Below, piece by piece: positions 52,854 to 61,401 of a stretch of 64,000 bases of DNA. The position numbers and the translations under genes are program-made. The stretch covers positions 4,660,501 to 4,724,500 of the forward strand of contig NZ_CP066265.1 in the NCBI RefSeq assembly GCF_023278085.1. Direction: 5' to 3'. The number at the start of each line of letters is the position of its first letter. Within the stretch, counting starts at the first letter, position 1. The stretch comes from Pseudomonas syringae (GTDB taxonomy: Bacteria > Pseudomonadota > Gammaproteobacteria > Pseudomonadales > Pseudomonadaceae). Under the pieces are notes generated by a model, which worked only from the letters and a program-made list of their open reading frames with translations, was not told the DNA's origin and ran no database searches.

Positions 52854-54197
52854 ATGTTGGAAAAAGTTCTGATCGCCAACCGCGGCGAAATTGCCTTGCG
52901 CATCTTGCGTGCCTGTAAAGAACTGGGCATCAAGACCGTCGCTGTACACTCCACGGCAGATCGCGAGCTGATGCACCTGGGCCTGGCAGACGAAACCGTC
53001 TGCATCGGTCCCGCACCGGCCAATCTGTCCTACCTGAACATCCCGGCGATCATCTCTGCGGCTGAAGTAACCGGCGCCACGGCGATTCACCCGGGCTACG
53101 GCTTCCTCGCGGAAAACGCCGATTTCGCCGAACAGGTCGAAAAATCCGGTTTTGCCTTCATCGGCCCGAAAGCAGACACCATTCGCCTGATGGGCGACAA
53201 GGTTTCTGCCAAGGACGCCATGAAGCTGGCCAACGTGCCAACCGTTCCAGGTTCCGACGGCCCGCTGCCGGAAGACGAAGAAACCGCTCTGCGCATCGGT
53301 CGCGAAGTCGGCTATCCGGTGATCATCAAGGCCGCCGGTGGCGGTGGTGGTCGCGGCATGCGTGTGGTGCATCGCGAAGAAGACCTGATTGAGGCCGCTT
53401 CCCAGACCCGCGCCGAAGCGGCAGCCTGGTTCAGCAACCCGATGGTCTATCTGGAAAAATACCTGACCAACCCACGTCACGTGGAAGTCCAGGTCATTTC
53501 CGATGGCCAGGGTCAGGCGATTCACCTGGGCGACCGCGATTGCTCGCTGCAACGTCGTCACCAGAAGGTTCTGGAAGAAGCACCGGCACCGTTCATCGAT
53601 GAACAGGCACGGGCTGATGTACTGGCCGCCTGCGTCAAGGCGTGCGTCGACATCGGCTATCGCGGCGCGGGGACTTTCGAGTTCCTGTACGAGAACGGTC
53701 GTTTCTACTTCATCGAAATGAACACCCGTGTTCAGGTGGAGCATCCGGTTTCGGAAATGGTCACCGGTATCGACATCGTCAAGGAGATGCTCAGCATCGC
53801 CGCCGGCAACAAACTGTCGTACACCCAGGATGACGTCGTCATCAAGGGCCATGCGCTGGAATGCCGGATCAACGCTGAAGATCCGAAAACCTTCGTTCCG
53901 AGCCCGGGTCTGGTCAAGCATTTCCATGCACCAGGCGGCAACGGCGTGCGGGTCGACTCGCACCTGTACAGCGGTTACAAGGTACCGTCGAACTACGACT
54001 CGCTGATCGGCAAGGTGATCACGTGGGGCGCGACTCGCGAAGAAGCCATGGCACGCATGCGCAATGCCCTGGACGAAATCGTGGTCGACGGGATCAAGAC
54101 CAACATCCCGCTGCACCGTGATCTGACACGTGATGAAGGCTTCTGCGAAGGCGGCGTCAACATCCACTACCTGGAACACAAACTGGCCAATCAATAA
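52854..54197 (+). CDS. accC: Biotin carboxylase subunit of acetyl-CoA carboxylase
   Basis: This 447-residue ATP-grasp enzyme carboxylates the biotin of AccB. Visible signatures are [20 protein letters not shown] at the N terminus, the glycine-rich [14 protein letters not shown] loop, [17 protein letters not shown] and [24 protein letters not shown] precedes the ATG at 52854. An intrinsic terminator lies 22 bases after the stop. Confidence 0.98.
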   Translation: MLEKVLIANRGEIALRILRACKELGIKTVAVHSTADRELMHLGLADETVCIGPAPANLSYLNIPAIISAAEVTGATAIHPGYGFLAENADFAEQVEKSGFAFIGPKADTIRLMGDKVSAKDAMKLANVPTVPGSDGPLPEDEETALRIGREVGYPVIIKAAGGGGGRGMRVVHREEDLIEAASQTRAEAAAWFSNPMVYLEKYLTNPRHVEVQVISDGQGQAIHLGDRDCSLQRRHQKVLEEAPAPFIDEQARADVLAACVKACVDIGYRGAGTFEFLYENGRFYFIEMNTRVQVEHPVSEMVTGIDIVKEMLSIAAGNKLSYTQDDVVIKGHALECRINAEDPKTFVPSPGLVKHFHAPGGNGVRVDSHLYSGYKVPSNYDSLIGKVITWGATREEAMARMRNALDEIVVDGIKTNIPLHRDLTRDEGFCEGGVNIHYLEHKLANQ

Positions 54198-54218
54198 GCC
54201 AACGTGTTTCAGAACGAC

Positions 54219-54247
54219 AAAGCCGCAGTGATGCGGCTTTGTTGTTT
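54219..54247 (+). terminator. Intrinsic terminator after accC
   Basis: A nine-base stem AAAGCCGCA (54219-54227) pairs with TGCGGCTTT (54232-54240) around the GTGA loop, followed by GTTGTTT. It closes the accBC transcript before prmA. Confidence 0.85.
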
Positions 54248-54334
54248 GCAGCGCATAGCAGTAAACTTGCCCGCTTCCTGCGGCCTCAACGGCCGTGCAA
54301 GCCGCACCTATTTCCGAATCGAAGGTAATCCGCC

Positions 54335-55213
54335 ATGCCTTGGCTGCAAGTCCGTCTCGCCATCAGCCCAGAACAAGCCGAAACCTACGAGGACGCCCTG
54401 CTTGAAGTCGGCGCCGTGTCCGTGACGTTCATGGATGCCGAAGACCAGCCGATTTTCGAACCCGAGCTCAATACCACGCCGCTGTGGACGCACACCCACT
54501 TGCTGGCGCTGTTCGAAGCGGACACCGATGCCGAAATGGTCCTTGCTCACCTGAGCCTGCTGACCGGCGCAGAACTGCCCGAACACAGCGCCGAAGTCAT
54601 CGAGGATCAGGACTGGGAACGCAGCTGGATGGACAACTTCCAGCCAATGCGCTTTGGCCAGCGTCTGTGGATCGTCCCGAGCTGGCATGTTGCGCCGGAA
54701 CCCGACGCGGTCAACCTGCTGCTCGATCCGGGCCTGGCATTCGGCACCGGCACGCACCCGACCACCGCTCTGTGCCTTGAATGGCTTGATGGCCAGGACC
54801 TCAAAGGCTGCAACGTACTGGATTTCGGTTGCGGCTCGGGCATTCTGGCCATCGCCGCACTGCTGCTGGGTGCCGAACAGGCGGTGGGCACCGACATCGA
54901 CGTACAGGCGCTGGAAGCCTCGCGCGACAACGCCGGGCGCAACCACATCGCGACCGAACGTTTCCCGCTGTACCTGCCGCAAGACCTGCCCGCCCAGCAA
55001 GCCGACGTGCTGGTGGCCAACATTCTGGCCGGCCCGCTGGTCTCGCTGGCCCCGCAATTGACCACGCTGGTAAAGACCGGCGGTCGCCTGGCGCTGTCCG
55101 GGATCCTGGCCGAACAGGGCGAAGAAGTCGCTGCGGCCTATGCTGAAAGCTTTGAGCTTGACCCGATCGCAAACCGTGATGGCTGGGTACGCATCACAGG
55201 CCGCCGCCGTTAA
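54335..55213 (+). CDS. prmA: Ribosomal protein L11 methyltransferase
   Basis: This 292-residue SAM-dependent enzyme trimethylates L11. The N-terminal substrate-recognition domain ([24 protein letters not shown]) is followed by the Rossmann domain, with [14 protein letters not shown] and [20 protein letters not shown] for SAM binding and the [11 protein letters not shown] motif. Length and start are standard. It is followed by the zinc-ribbon gene after 24 bases. Confidence 0.96.
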   Translation: MPWLQVRLAISPEQAETYEDALLEVGAVSVTFMDAEDQPIFEPELNTTPLWTHTHLLALFEADTDAEMVLAHLSLLTGAELPEHSAEVIEDQDWERSWMDNFQPMRFGQRLWIVPSWHVAPEPDAVNLLLDPGLAFGTGTHPTTALCLEWLDGQDLKGCNVLDFGCGSGILAIAALLLGAEQAVGTDIDVQALEASRDNAGRNHIATERFPLYLPQDLPAQQADVLVANILAGPLVSLAPQLTTLVKTGGRLALSGILAEQGEEVAAAYAESFELDPIANRDGWVRITGRRR

Positions 55214-55237
55214 TCGCCGCATGAACCGGATTGCCGC

Positions 55238-56557
55238 ATGACCGACAGTTTTGTCACCCAGTGCCCGCACTGCCAGACCAGTTTCCGAGTCAGCCACGCG
55301 CAACTGAGCGTGGCGCGCGGCGTGGTGCGTTGCGGAGCCTGCCTGCAGGTTTTCAACGCCGCCCGGCAATTGCTGGAACAGCGCGCCATCGACGACTCCG
55401 AGCGTACGGCAACTGCGCCGCTACCCACCGCCGTCGAGCCTGCGCTGCCCGAGCAGCCCGCCACGCCGGAGCCCAAACGCGCGCCAGAACCGGTGCAGAC
55501 CAAGGCCATAGAGGACGATGACGATCTTTGGCAGGTCAGCGAAATGGATCTCGACAACCTGAACCTGGATGAAGAGCTGGCGCGCCTTGAGCAGCGCCAG
55601 CCCCGCCGACCCGACACGTTCGGGCACCCGGCCAGCACTGCCGACAACGACACGCTGAGCCTGACGGCCAAGCGCGACACTCGCCAGACCGACGAGGCCG
55701 CCTGGGTCGACACCGTACGCAACGACGATGTCGAGCATTTGCCAGAACTGCACGCCGAAGTCGTTTCACCAGCCGATTCGATTGAAGAGCCGGAGCCTGT
55801 TGCAGACAACAACCGGACCGAGCCTTCGCTGTCGCTGGATAAAGACCTCGCCGATGACGAGCCCAACCTGCCCGTCATCACTCAGCGCAAAGCCCTGCCT
55901 GTCGAGAAAGTCGAACGCTGGTCAGCCGTGGATGACGATGATCAGGATGACGAGCATGAGCCAGAGCCTGATCCGCGCAGCAAACGCGCACGCAATGAAC
56001 CGGCCGTACGCGATCAGACATTGCTGGACCTGACCGACGACCCACTGCAACTGGACTGGCAGCGGCCCAAACCGCGCTGGGGAAGGCGCTTTGCCTGGAT
56101 CGTGCTGGTGGTACTGGCGCTGGGCGGCCTGGCAGGTCAATACGTCTGGTATCACTTCGATCAACTGGCGCGCCAGGACCAGTACCGCCCCTGGTTTCAG
56201 GAAATCTGCCCGCAGATCGGCTGCAAAGTGCCGACCAAAGTCGACATTTCCCAGCTCAAGAGCAGCAATCTGGTGGTGCGCAGCCATCCCGATTTTCAGG
56301 GGGCTCTGGTGGTCGATGCGATCATCTACAACCGCGCACCGTTTTCGCAGCCATTCCCGCTGCTGGAGCTGCGCTTTTCCGACACCAGCGGTCAGTTGAT
56401 TGCCAGTCGTCGGTTCAAACCGAGCGAATACCTGAGCGGCGAACTGGCCGGCAAGGAAGAGATGCCGCCGCAGACGCCGATCCATATTGCGCTGGACATC
56501 CTTGATCCGGGCGCCAAAGCCGTCAATTACAGCCTGAACTTCCGTTCTCCGGAATGA
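55238..56557 (+). CDS. Zinc-ribbon DUF3426 membrane protein
   Basis: This 439-residue protein begins with an MJ0042-type zinc ribbon (cysteines C9, C12, C32 and C35). A long acidic, low-complexity region rich in Asp, Glu and Pro (about residues 55-265) follows. One transmembrane helix lies near residues 283-305 (WIVLVVLALGGLAGQYVWYHF), and a C-terminal DUF3426 beta domain is probably periplasmic. The family lies between prmA and dusB in Pseudomonas; its function is unknown. Confidence 0.88.
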   Translation: MTDSFVTQCPHCQTSFRVSHAQLSVARGVVRCGACLQVFNAARQLLEQRAIDDSERTATAPLPTAVEPALPEQPATPEPKRAPEPVQTKAIEDDDDLWQVSEMDLDNLNLDEELARLEQRQPRRPDTFGHPASTADNDTLSLTAKRDTRQTDEAAWVDTVRNDDVEHLPELHAEVVSPADSIEEPEPVADNNRTEPSLSLDKDLADDEPNLPVITQRKALPVEKVERWSAVDDDDQDDEHEPEPDPRSKRARNEPAVRDQTLLDLTDDPLQLDWQRPKPRWGRRFAWIVLVVLALGGLAGQYVWYHFDQLARQDQYRPWFQEICPQIGCKVPTKVDISQLKSSNLVVRSHPDFQGALVVDAIIYNRAPFSQPFPLLELRFSDTSGQLIASRRFKPSEYLSGELAGKEEMPPQTPIHIALDILDPGAKAVNYSLNFRSPE

Positions 56558-56572
56558 CGGCGAAGCACCACC

Positions 56573-56609
56573 GCAAGCCGCCACATTGATCTCGATCATG
56601 GCGGTTTGC
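56573..56609. other. Hairpin between the DUF3426 gene and dusB
   Basis: GCAAGCCGCCA (56573-56583) pairs with TGGCGGTTTGC (56599-56609) with one G-U pair; the loop contains a further GATC/GATC dyad. It begins 15 bases past the stop of the upstream gene but lacks a T-run, so it may act as a weak terminator. The rest of the 317-bp gap up to dusB should hold the dusB-fis promoter; TTATCC...TATCAT near 56716-56743 is a weak candidate. Confidence 0.5.
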
Positions 56610-56874
56610 GCTATGGAACGCTGCACGATTACAGAAGTTTCTCCATCAATCGGCCCCTGATTGTGCTCTTCGGGGGCCGAAGACAACTGTTCAGATTTTA
56701 TCCAATTCAGCCTTTATCCAGTCATCGAGAGCGGGTATCATGCCAACCCTTTTTCAAACTCTCGGTTCGATCTGACGGTGGCGCAAGCGGCTGGCTGGAC
56801 GGGCCGTTGCAGACCGGGTGAAACGGTTTTTTACACGGCCTGCGGATGATTTGGCCTCCACAACAGGTAAGGCT

Positions 56875-57888
56875 ATGTCGGCAGTACGCATCGGCCCGTA
56901 TACAGTGCACAACGGCTTGGTTCTCGCCCCGATGGCGGGCGTCACCGACCAGCCTTTCCGTCAGTTATGCCGCCAGCTCGGTGCGGGCCTGGTGGTGTCG
57001 GAAATGGTCACCAGTGACATGAGCCTGTGGAACAGCCGCAAATCGCGTCTGCGCATGATCCACGAAGGTGATCCCGAGCCACGCTCGGTACAGATCGCCG
57101 GTGGTGATCCGCAGATGCTGGCCGATGCAGCACGTGCCAATGTCGAACTGGGTGCCCAGATCATCGACATCAACATGGGTTGTCCGGCCAAGAAGGTATG
57201 TAACAAGGCGGCCGGTTCGGCGCTGTTGAAAGACGAGCAACTGGTCAATGACATCCTGCAGGCCGTCGTAGCGGCAGTCGATGTGCCCGTCACGTTGAAG
57301 ATCCGCACCGGCTGGGATCGCGACAACCGTAACGGTCTGACCGTGGCGAAGATCGCCGAGCAGGCCGGCATTCAGGCATTGGCGGTACACGGACGCACCC
57401 GGGCCGACCTTTATACCGGTGAAGCTGAATACGACACCATCGCCATGATCAAGCAGGCGGTGTCGATTCCGGTCTTTGCCAATGGCGACATCGATTCACC
57501 CGAAAAGGCCCGGCGTGTACTCCAGGCCACCGGCGCAGACGGATTACTGATTGGCAGGGCCGCCCAGGGGCGTCCCTGGATTTTTCGCGAGATAGAACAC
57601 TACCTGCGCACCGGAGAAACACTCCCGGCCCTGCAGTTGAGTGAAGTGGAACGCATTCTGCTTGAGCATCTGGCAGCGCTCCACGTTTTCTATGGCGACG
57701 TGATGGGCGTGCGCATTGCACGCAAGCATGTCGGCTGGTATCTCGCAACCCTGCCGGGCGCCAGAGAGTTTCGCGCCCTCTTCAATCGTTTGGAAGATAC
57801 GGAAGCACAGTGCGCCAACGTTCGGGAGTTCTTCAGCCAAGGCTGCAAGGGCCCGGATAACCAGAATGATAACGAGGTGGCCGCATGA
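56875..57888 (+). CDS. dusB: tRNA-dihydrouridine synthase B
   Basis: This 337-residue flavoenzyme uses NADPH to reduce uridine in the tRNA D-loop. Its TIM-barrel signature begins [13 protein letters not shown], and the active-site cysteine is C103 in [30 protein letters not shown] and [16 protein letters not shown] bind FMN phosphate. The ATG at 56875 follows AGGTAAGG. It overlaps fis by four bases, the conserved dusB-fis operon. Confidence 0.96.
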   Translation: MSAVRIGPYTVHNGLVLAPMAGVTDQPFRQLCRQLGAGLVVSEMVTSDMSLWNSRKSRLRMIHEGDPEPRSVQIAGGDPQMLADAARANVELGAQIIDINMGCPAKKVCNKAAGSALLKDEQLVNDILQAVVAAVDVPVTLKIRTGWDRDNRNGLTVAKIAEQAGIQALAVHGRTRADLYTGEAEYDTIAMIKQAVSIPVFANGDIDSPEKARRVLQATGADGLLIGRAAQGRPWIFREIEHYLRTGETLPALQLSEVERILLEHLAALHVFYGDVMGVRIARKHVGWYLATLPGAREFRALFNRLEDTEAQCANVREFFSQGCKGPDNQNDNEVAA

Positions 57889-58205
57889 CGTTGATGACCG
57901 AGACTTTAGTGAGTGGAACAACACCCGTGAGCGACAATGTCAATTTGAAACAGCACCTCAACACGCCGAGCGAAGAGGGTCAGACCCTGCGCGGAAGCGT
58001 CGAGAAGGCGTTGCACAATTATTTCGCCCACCTCGAAGGCGCATCCGTCACTGACGTCTACAACCTGGTGTTGTCGGAAGTCGAGGCCCCGCTTCTGGAA
58101 AGCGTGATGAACTACGTCAAGGGCAACCAGACCAAGGCCTCCGAGCTGCTGGGGCTGAACCGCGGCACGCTGCGCAAGAAACTCAAACAGTACGATCTGC
58201 TTTAA
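57885..58205 (+). CDS. fis: DNA-binding protein Fis
   Basis: This 106-residue nucleoid protein bends DNA and activates rRNA promoters during rapid growth. The C-terminal helix-turn-helix [25 protein letters not shown] is almost identical to other Fis proteins, and the N-terminal region (about residues 1-30) is Pseudomonas-specific. It overlaps dusB by four bases. A strong terminator follows. Confidence 0.96.
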   Translation: MTLMTETLVSGTTPVSDNVNLKQHLNTPSEEGQTLRGSVEKALHNYFAHLEGASVTDVYNLVLSEVEAPLLESVMNYVKGNQTKASELLGLNRGTLRKKLKQYDLL

Positions 58206-58220
58206 AGCATTCAAAACAGA

Positions 58221-58256
58221 AAAAGCGACCCTCCCTGCACCCGGTCGCTTTTTTTT
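58221..58256 (+). terminator. Intrinsic terminator after fis
   Basis: AAAAGCGACC (58221-58230) pairs with GGTCGCTTTT (58243-58252) around a 12-base loop, and the 3' arm runs into eight consecutive T residues. It separates dusB-fis from purH. Confidence 0.9.
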
Positions 58257-58288
58257 GCTGACTTCTTTTGCTTTTGATGGAAATCCAG

Positions 58289-59893
58289 ATGACCGACCAG
58301 ACTACCCGCCTGCCGATCCGCCGCGCTCTGATCAGCGTATCCGACAAGACAGGAATCCTCGAATTTGCCCGCGAGCTTGAAGCGCTGGGCGTCGAGATTC
58401 TTTCCACTGGCGGTACTTTCAAGCTGCTGAAGGACAATGGCGTTGCGGCAGTCGAAGTGGCCGATTACACCGGCTTCGCTGAAATGATGGACGGCCGCGT
58501 CAAGACCCTGCACCCGAAGATTCACGGCGGCATTCTGGGCCGTCGCGGTATCGACGACGCCATCATGAACGAGCACGGCATCAAGCCGATCGATCTGGTA
58601 GCGGTCAATCTGTACCCGTTTGAAGCCACCGTGTCCAAACCGGGTTGCGACCTGCCGACCGCCATCGAGAACATCGACATCGGCGGCCCGACCATGGTCC
58701 GTTCCGCTGCCAAGAACCACAAGGATGTCGCGATTGTGGTCAATGCCGGTGACTACGGCCAGGTTCTGGAAAACCTCAAGGCAGGCGGCCTGACCTACGC
58801 ACAGCGTTTCGAGCTGATGCTCAAGGCGTTCGAACATACCGCCGCCTACGACGGCATGATCGCCAACTACCTGGGCGGCGTCGACCAGACGGCAGAAACC
58901 CTTAGCACCGAAGGCCGCAGCCAGTTCCCGCGCACCTTCAACACCCAGTTCGTCAAGGCCCAGGAAATGCGCTACGGCGAGAACCCGCACCAGAGCGCGG
59001 CGTTCTACGTTGAAGCCAAACCTGCCGAAGTCGGCATCGCCACCGCGACCCAGTTGCAGGGCAAAGAGCTGTCGTTCAACAACGTGGCCGACACCGATGC
59101 GGCACTGGAATGCGTCAAGAGCTTCGTCAAGCCAGCCTGCGTGATCGTCAAACACGCCAACCCGTGTGGCGTTGCAGTCTGCCCGGATGACGAAGGCGGC
59201 ATTCGCCAGGCTTACGAACTGGCCTACGCCACCGATTCGGAATCGGCGTTTGGCGGCATCATCGCCTTCAACCGCGAGCTGGATGCGGCAACCGCCAAGG
59301 CCATCGTCGAGCGTCAGTTCGTCGAAGTCATCATCGCACCAAGCGTCAGTGCCGAAGCGCGCACCATCATCGCCAGCAAAGCCAACGTGCGCCTGCTGAC
59401 CAGCGGCCAGTGGAGCGAGCGCCTGCCGGCCTGGGACTACAAGCGTGTCAACGGCGGTCTGCTGGTGCAGAGCCGCGACATCGGCATGATCACCGAAGCC
59501 GACCTCAAGGTCGTCACCCGGCGAGCGCCGACCGAACACGAAATGCACGACCTGATCTTTGCCTGGAAAGTCGCCAAGTACGTGAAGTCCAACGCGATCG
59601 TCTACGCCCGCAACCGCCAGACCATCGGCGTCGGCGCAGGCCAGATGAGCCGCGTCAACTCGGCCCGTATCGCCGCCATCAAGGCTGAGCATGCCGGCTT
59701 GCAGGTTCAGGGCGCAGTCATGGCTTCCGATGCATTCTTCCCGTTCCGCGACGGTATCGACAACGCGGCCAAGGTCGGCATCACCGCCGTCATCCAGCCA
59801 GGCGGCTCGATGCGCGACAACGAAGTGATTGCTGCGGCAGACGAAGCCGGCATTGCGATGGTGTTCACCGGCATGCGCCATTTCAGGCACTAA
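58289..59893 (+). CDS. purH: Bifunctional AICAR transformylase / IMP cyclohydrolase
   Basis: This 534-residue enzyme catalyses the last two steps of IMP synthesis. The N-terminal cyclohydrolase domain ([41 protein letters not shown]) is joined to the C-terminal transformylase with the catalytic KHANPCG motif and the [14 protein letters not shown] stretch. The ATG at 58289 gives the usual MTDQT start; an earlier in-frame ATG would run into the fis terminator. purD follows after 122 bases of repeat-rich sequence. Confidence 0.97.
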   Translation: MTDQTTRLPIRRALISVSDKTGILEFARELEALGVEILSTGGTFKLLKDNGVAAVEVADYTGFAEMMDGRVKTLHPKIHGGILGRRGIDDAIMNEHGIKPIDLVAVNLYPFEATVSKPGCDLPTAIENIDIGGPTMVRSAAKNHKDVAIVVNAGDYGQVLENLKAGGLTYAQRFELMLKAFEHTAAYDGMIANYLGGVDQTAETLSTEGRSQFPRTFNTQFVKAQEMRYGENPHQSAAFYVEAKPAEVGIATATQLQGKELSFNNVADTDAALECVKSFVKPACVIVKHANPCGVAVCPDDEGGIRQAYELAYATDSESAFGGIIAFNRELDAATAKAIVERQFVEVIIAPSVSAEARTIIASKANVRLLTSGQWSERLPAWDYKRVNGGLLVQSRDIGMITEADLKVVTRRAPTEHEMHDLIFAWKVAKYVKSNAIVYARNRQTIGVGAGQMSRVNSARIAAIKAEHAGLQVQGAVMASDAFFPFRDGIDNAAKVGITAVIQPGGSMRDNEVIAAADEAGIAMVFTGMRHFRH

Positions 59894-59904
59894 AAGGCAG
59901 CGGT

Positions 59905-59999
59905 AAGCTTCAAGCTAAAGCCTAGCGTACCAACCATTCAACGCTACAAGCTGAACACTGCGCTTTTACTTGCAGCTTGTAGCTAACAGCTTGTAACTA
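59905..59999. repeat. AAGCTTCAAGCT-type repeats between purH and purD
   Basis: Degenerate units such as AAGCTTCAAGCT, CTACAAGCTG, TTGCAGCTTGTAGCT and ACAGCTTGTAACT fill the gap. They are of the same kind as the repeat at 24672-24812, but without perfect tandem copies. They leave only the GAAGGAG ribosome site immediately before purD. Confidence 0.7.
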
Positions 60000-60015
60000 C
60001 TCCGAAGGAGTTTTT

Positions 60016-61311
60016 GTGAATATTTTGATCATTGGCAGTGGCGGTCGTGAACATGCCCTGGCCTGGAAAGTCGCTCAGGACCCGCGTGTTCAGAAGGTGT
60101 TTGTCGCACCCGGCAATGCGGGCACGGCGATTGAAGCCAAATGTGAGAACGTGAACATCGACGTTCTGGCGCTTGAGCAACTGGCGGACTTCGCAGAGAA
60201 GAACGTTTCGCTGACCATCGTCGGCCCGGAAGTGCCGCTGGTTGCAGGCGTTGTCGATCTGTTCCGCAGCCGTGGCCTGGATTGCTTCGGCCCGACGGCC
60301 GGTGCCGCGCAGCTTGAAGGCTCCAAGGCATTTACCAAGGACTTTCTGGCGCGCCACAAGATCCCGACTGCCGATTATCAGAACTTCACCGAGATCGAGC
60401 CTGCACTGGCATATCTGCGTGAAAAAGGTGCTCCGATCGTCATCAAGGCCGACGGTCTGGCAGCCGGCAAAGGCGTCATCGTGGCCATGACCCTGACCGA
60501 AGCCGAAGACGCGGTACGCGACATGCTGGCCGGCAATGCCTTTGGCGATGCCGGTTCACGCGTCGTCATCGAAGAGTTTCTGGATGGCGAAGAAGCCAGC
60601 TTCATCGTCATGGTCGATGGCAAGAACGTACTGCCAATGGCCACCAGCCAGGACCACAAGCGCGTCGGCGACGGCGACAGCGGCCCGAACACTGGCGGCA
60701 TGGGTGCCTACTCCCCTGCCCCGGTGGTCACCGCCGACGTTCATCAACGCGTCATGGACCTGGTGATCTGGCCAACGGTGCGTGGCATGGCCGAGGAAGG
60801 TAACGTTTACACCGGTTTTCTCTATGCCGGTCTGATGATCGACAAGGCTGGCAACCCCAAAGTGATCGAATTCAACTGCCGCTTTGGCGACCCGGAAACC
60901 CAGCCGGTCATGTTGCGCCTGCAGTCTAGCCTGGTACTGCTGATCGAAGCGGCACTGGCGCAGGCACTGGACAAGGTCGAAGCCCAATGGGACCCGCGTC
61001 CTAGCCTGGGTATCGTGCTGGCGGCCGGTGGCTATCCTGGTGATTACGCCAAAGGCGCGATCATCGAGGGGCTGGAAGCCGCTGCGCAACTGGAAGGCAA
61101 GATATTCCACGCAGGCACCGCCTTGCAGGATGATCGTGTCGTGACCAGCGGCGGTCGTGTACTGTGTGCCACAGCACTGGGTGACAGTGTCGGCAGCGCG
61201 CAGCTAAATGCCTACGCACTGGCATCGAAAGTCGATTGGGAAGGTTGTTTTTACCGTAATGACATTGGCTACCGCGCCATTGCCCGCGAGCGTGGCGAAG
61301 AACAGCAATAA
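60016..61311 (+). CDS. purD: Phosphoribosylamine-glycine ligase
   Basis: This 431-residue ATP-grasp enzyme makes glycinamide ribonucleotide, the second step of purine synthesis. It starts with GTG after GAAGGAG. Motifs include NILIIGSGGREHALAWK, IKADGLAAGKGVIVA and the metal-binding FNCRFGDPETQ. The purH-purD order followed by retS is the one found in P. aeruginosa. Confidence 0.97.
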   Translation: MNILIIGSGGREHALAWKVAQDPRVQKVFVAPGNAGTAIEAKCENVNIDVLALEQLADFAEKNVSLTIVGPEVPLVAGVVDLFRSRGLDCFGPTAGAAQLEGSKAFTKDFLARHKIPTADYQNFTEIEPALAYLREKGAPIVIKADGLAAGKGVIVAMTLTEAEDAVRDMLAGNAFGDAGSRVVIEEFLDGEEASFIVMVDGKNVLPMATSQDHKRVGDGDSGPNTGGMGAYSPAPVVTADVHQRVMDLVIWPTVRGMAEEGNVYTGFLYAGLMIDKAGNPKVIEFNCRFGDPETQPVMLRLQSSLVLLIEAALAQALDKVEAQWDPRPSLGIVLAAGGYPGDYAKGAIIEGLEAAAQLEGKIFHAGTALQDDRVVTSGGRVLCATALGDSVGSAQLNAYALASKVDWEGCFYRNDIGYRAIARERGEEQQ

Positions 61312-61401
61312 TCAACCAGGCCAGCGCCTGACCACAGGAACTGGCCGGCTGACCTGCACTTCGCGGTTTTACCAGGCATTCACTCACGAAGGGATTTCAT
61401 A

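Noticed and set aside
58211..59890. 559-codon minus-strand frame opposite purH
   Set aside because: Shadow of purH, whose protein is complete and highly conserved.
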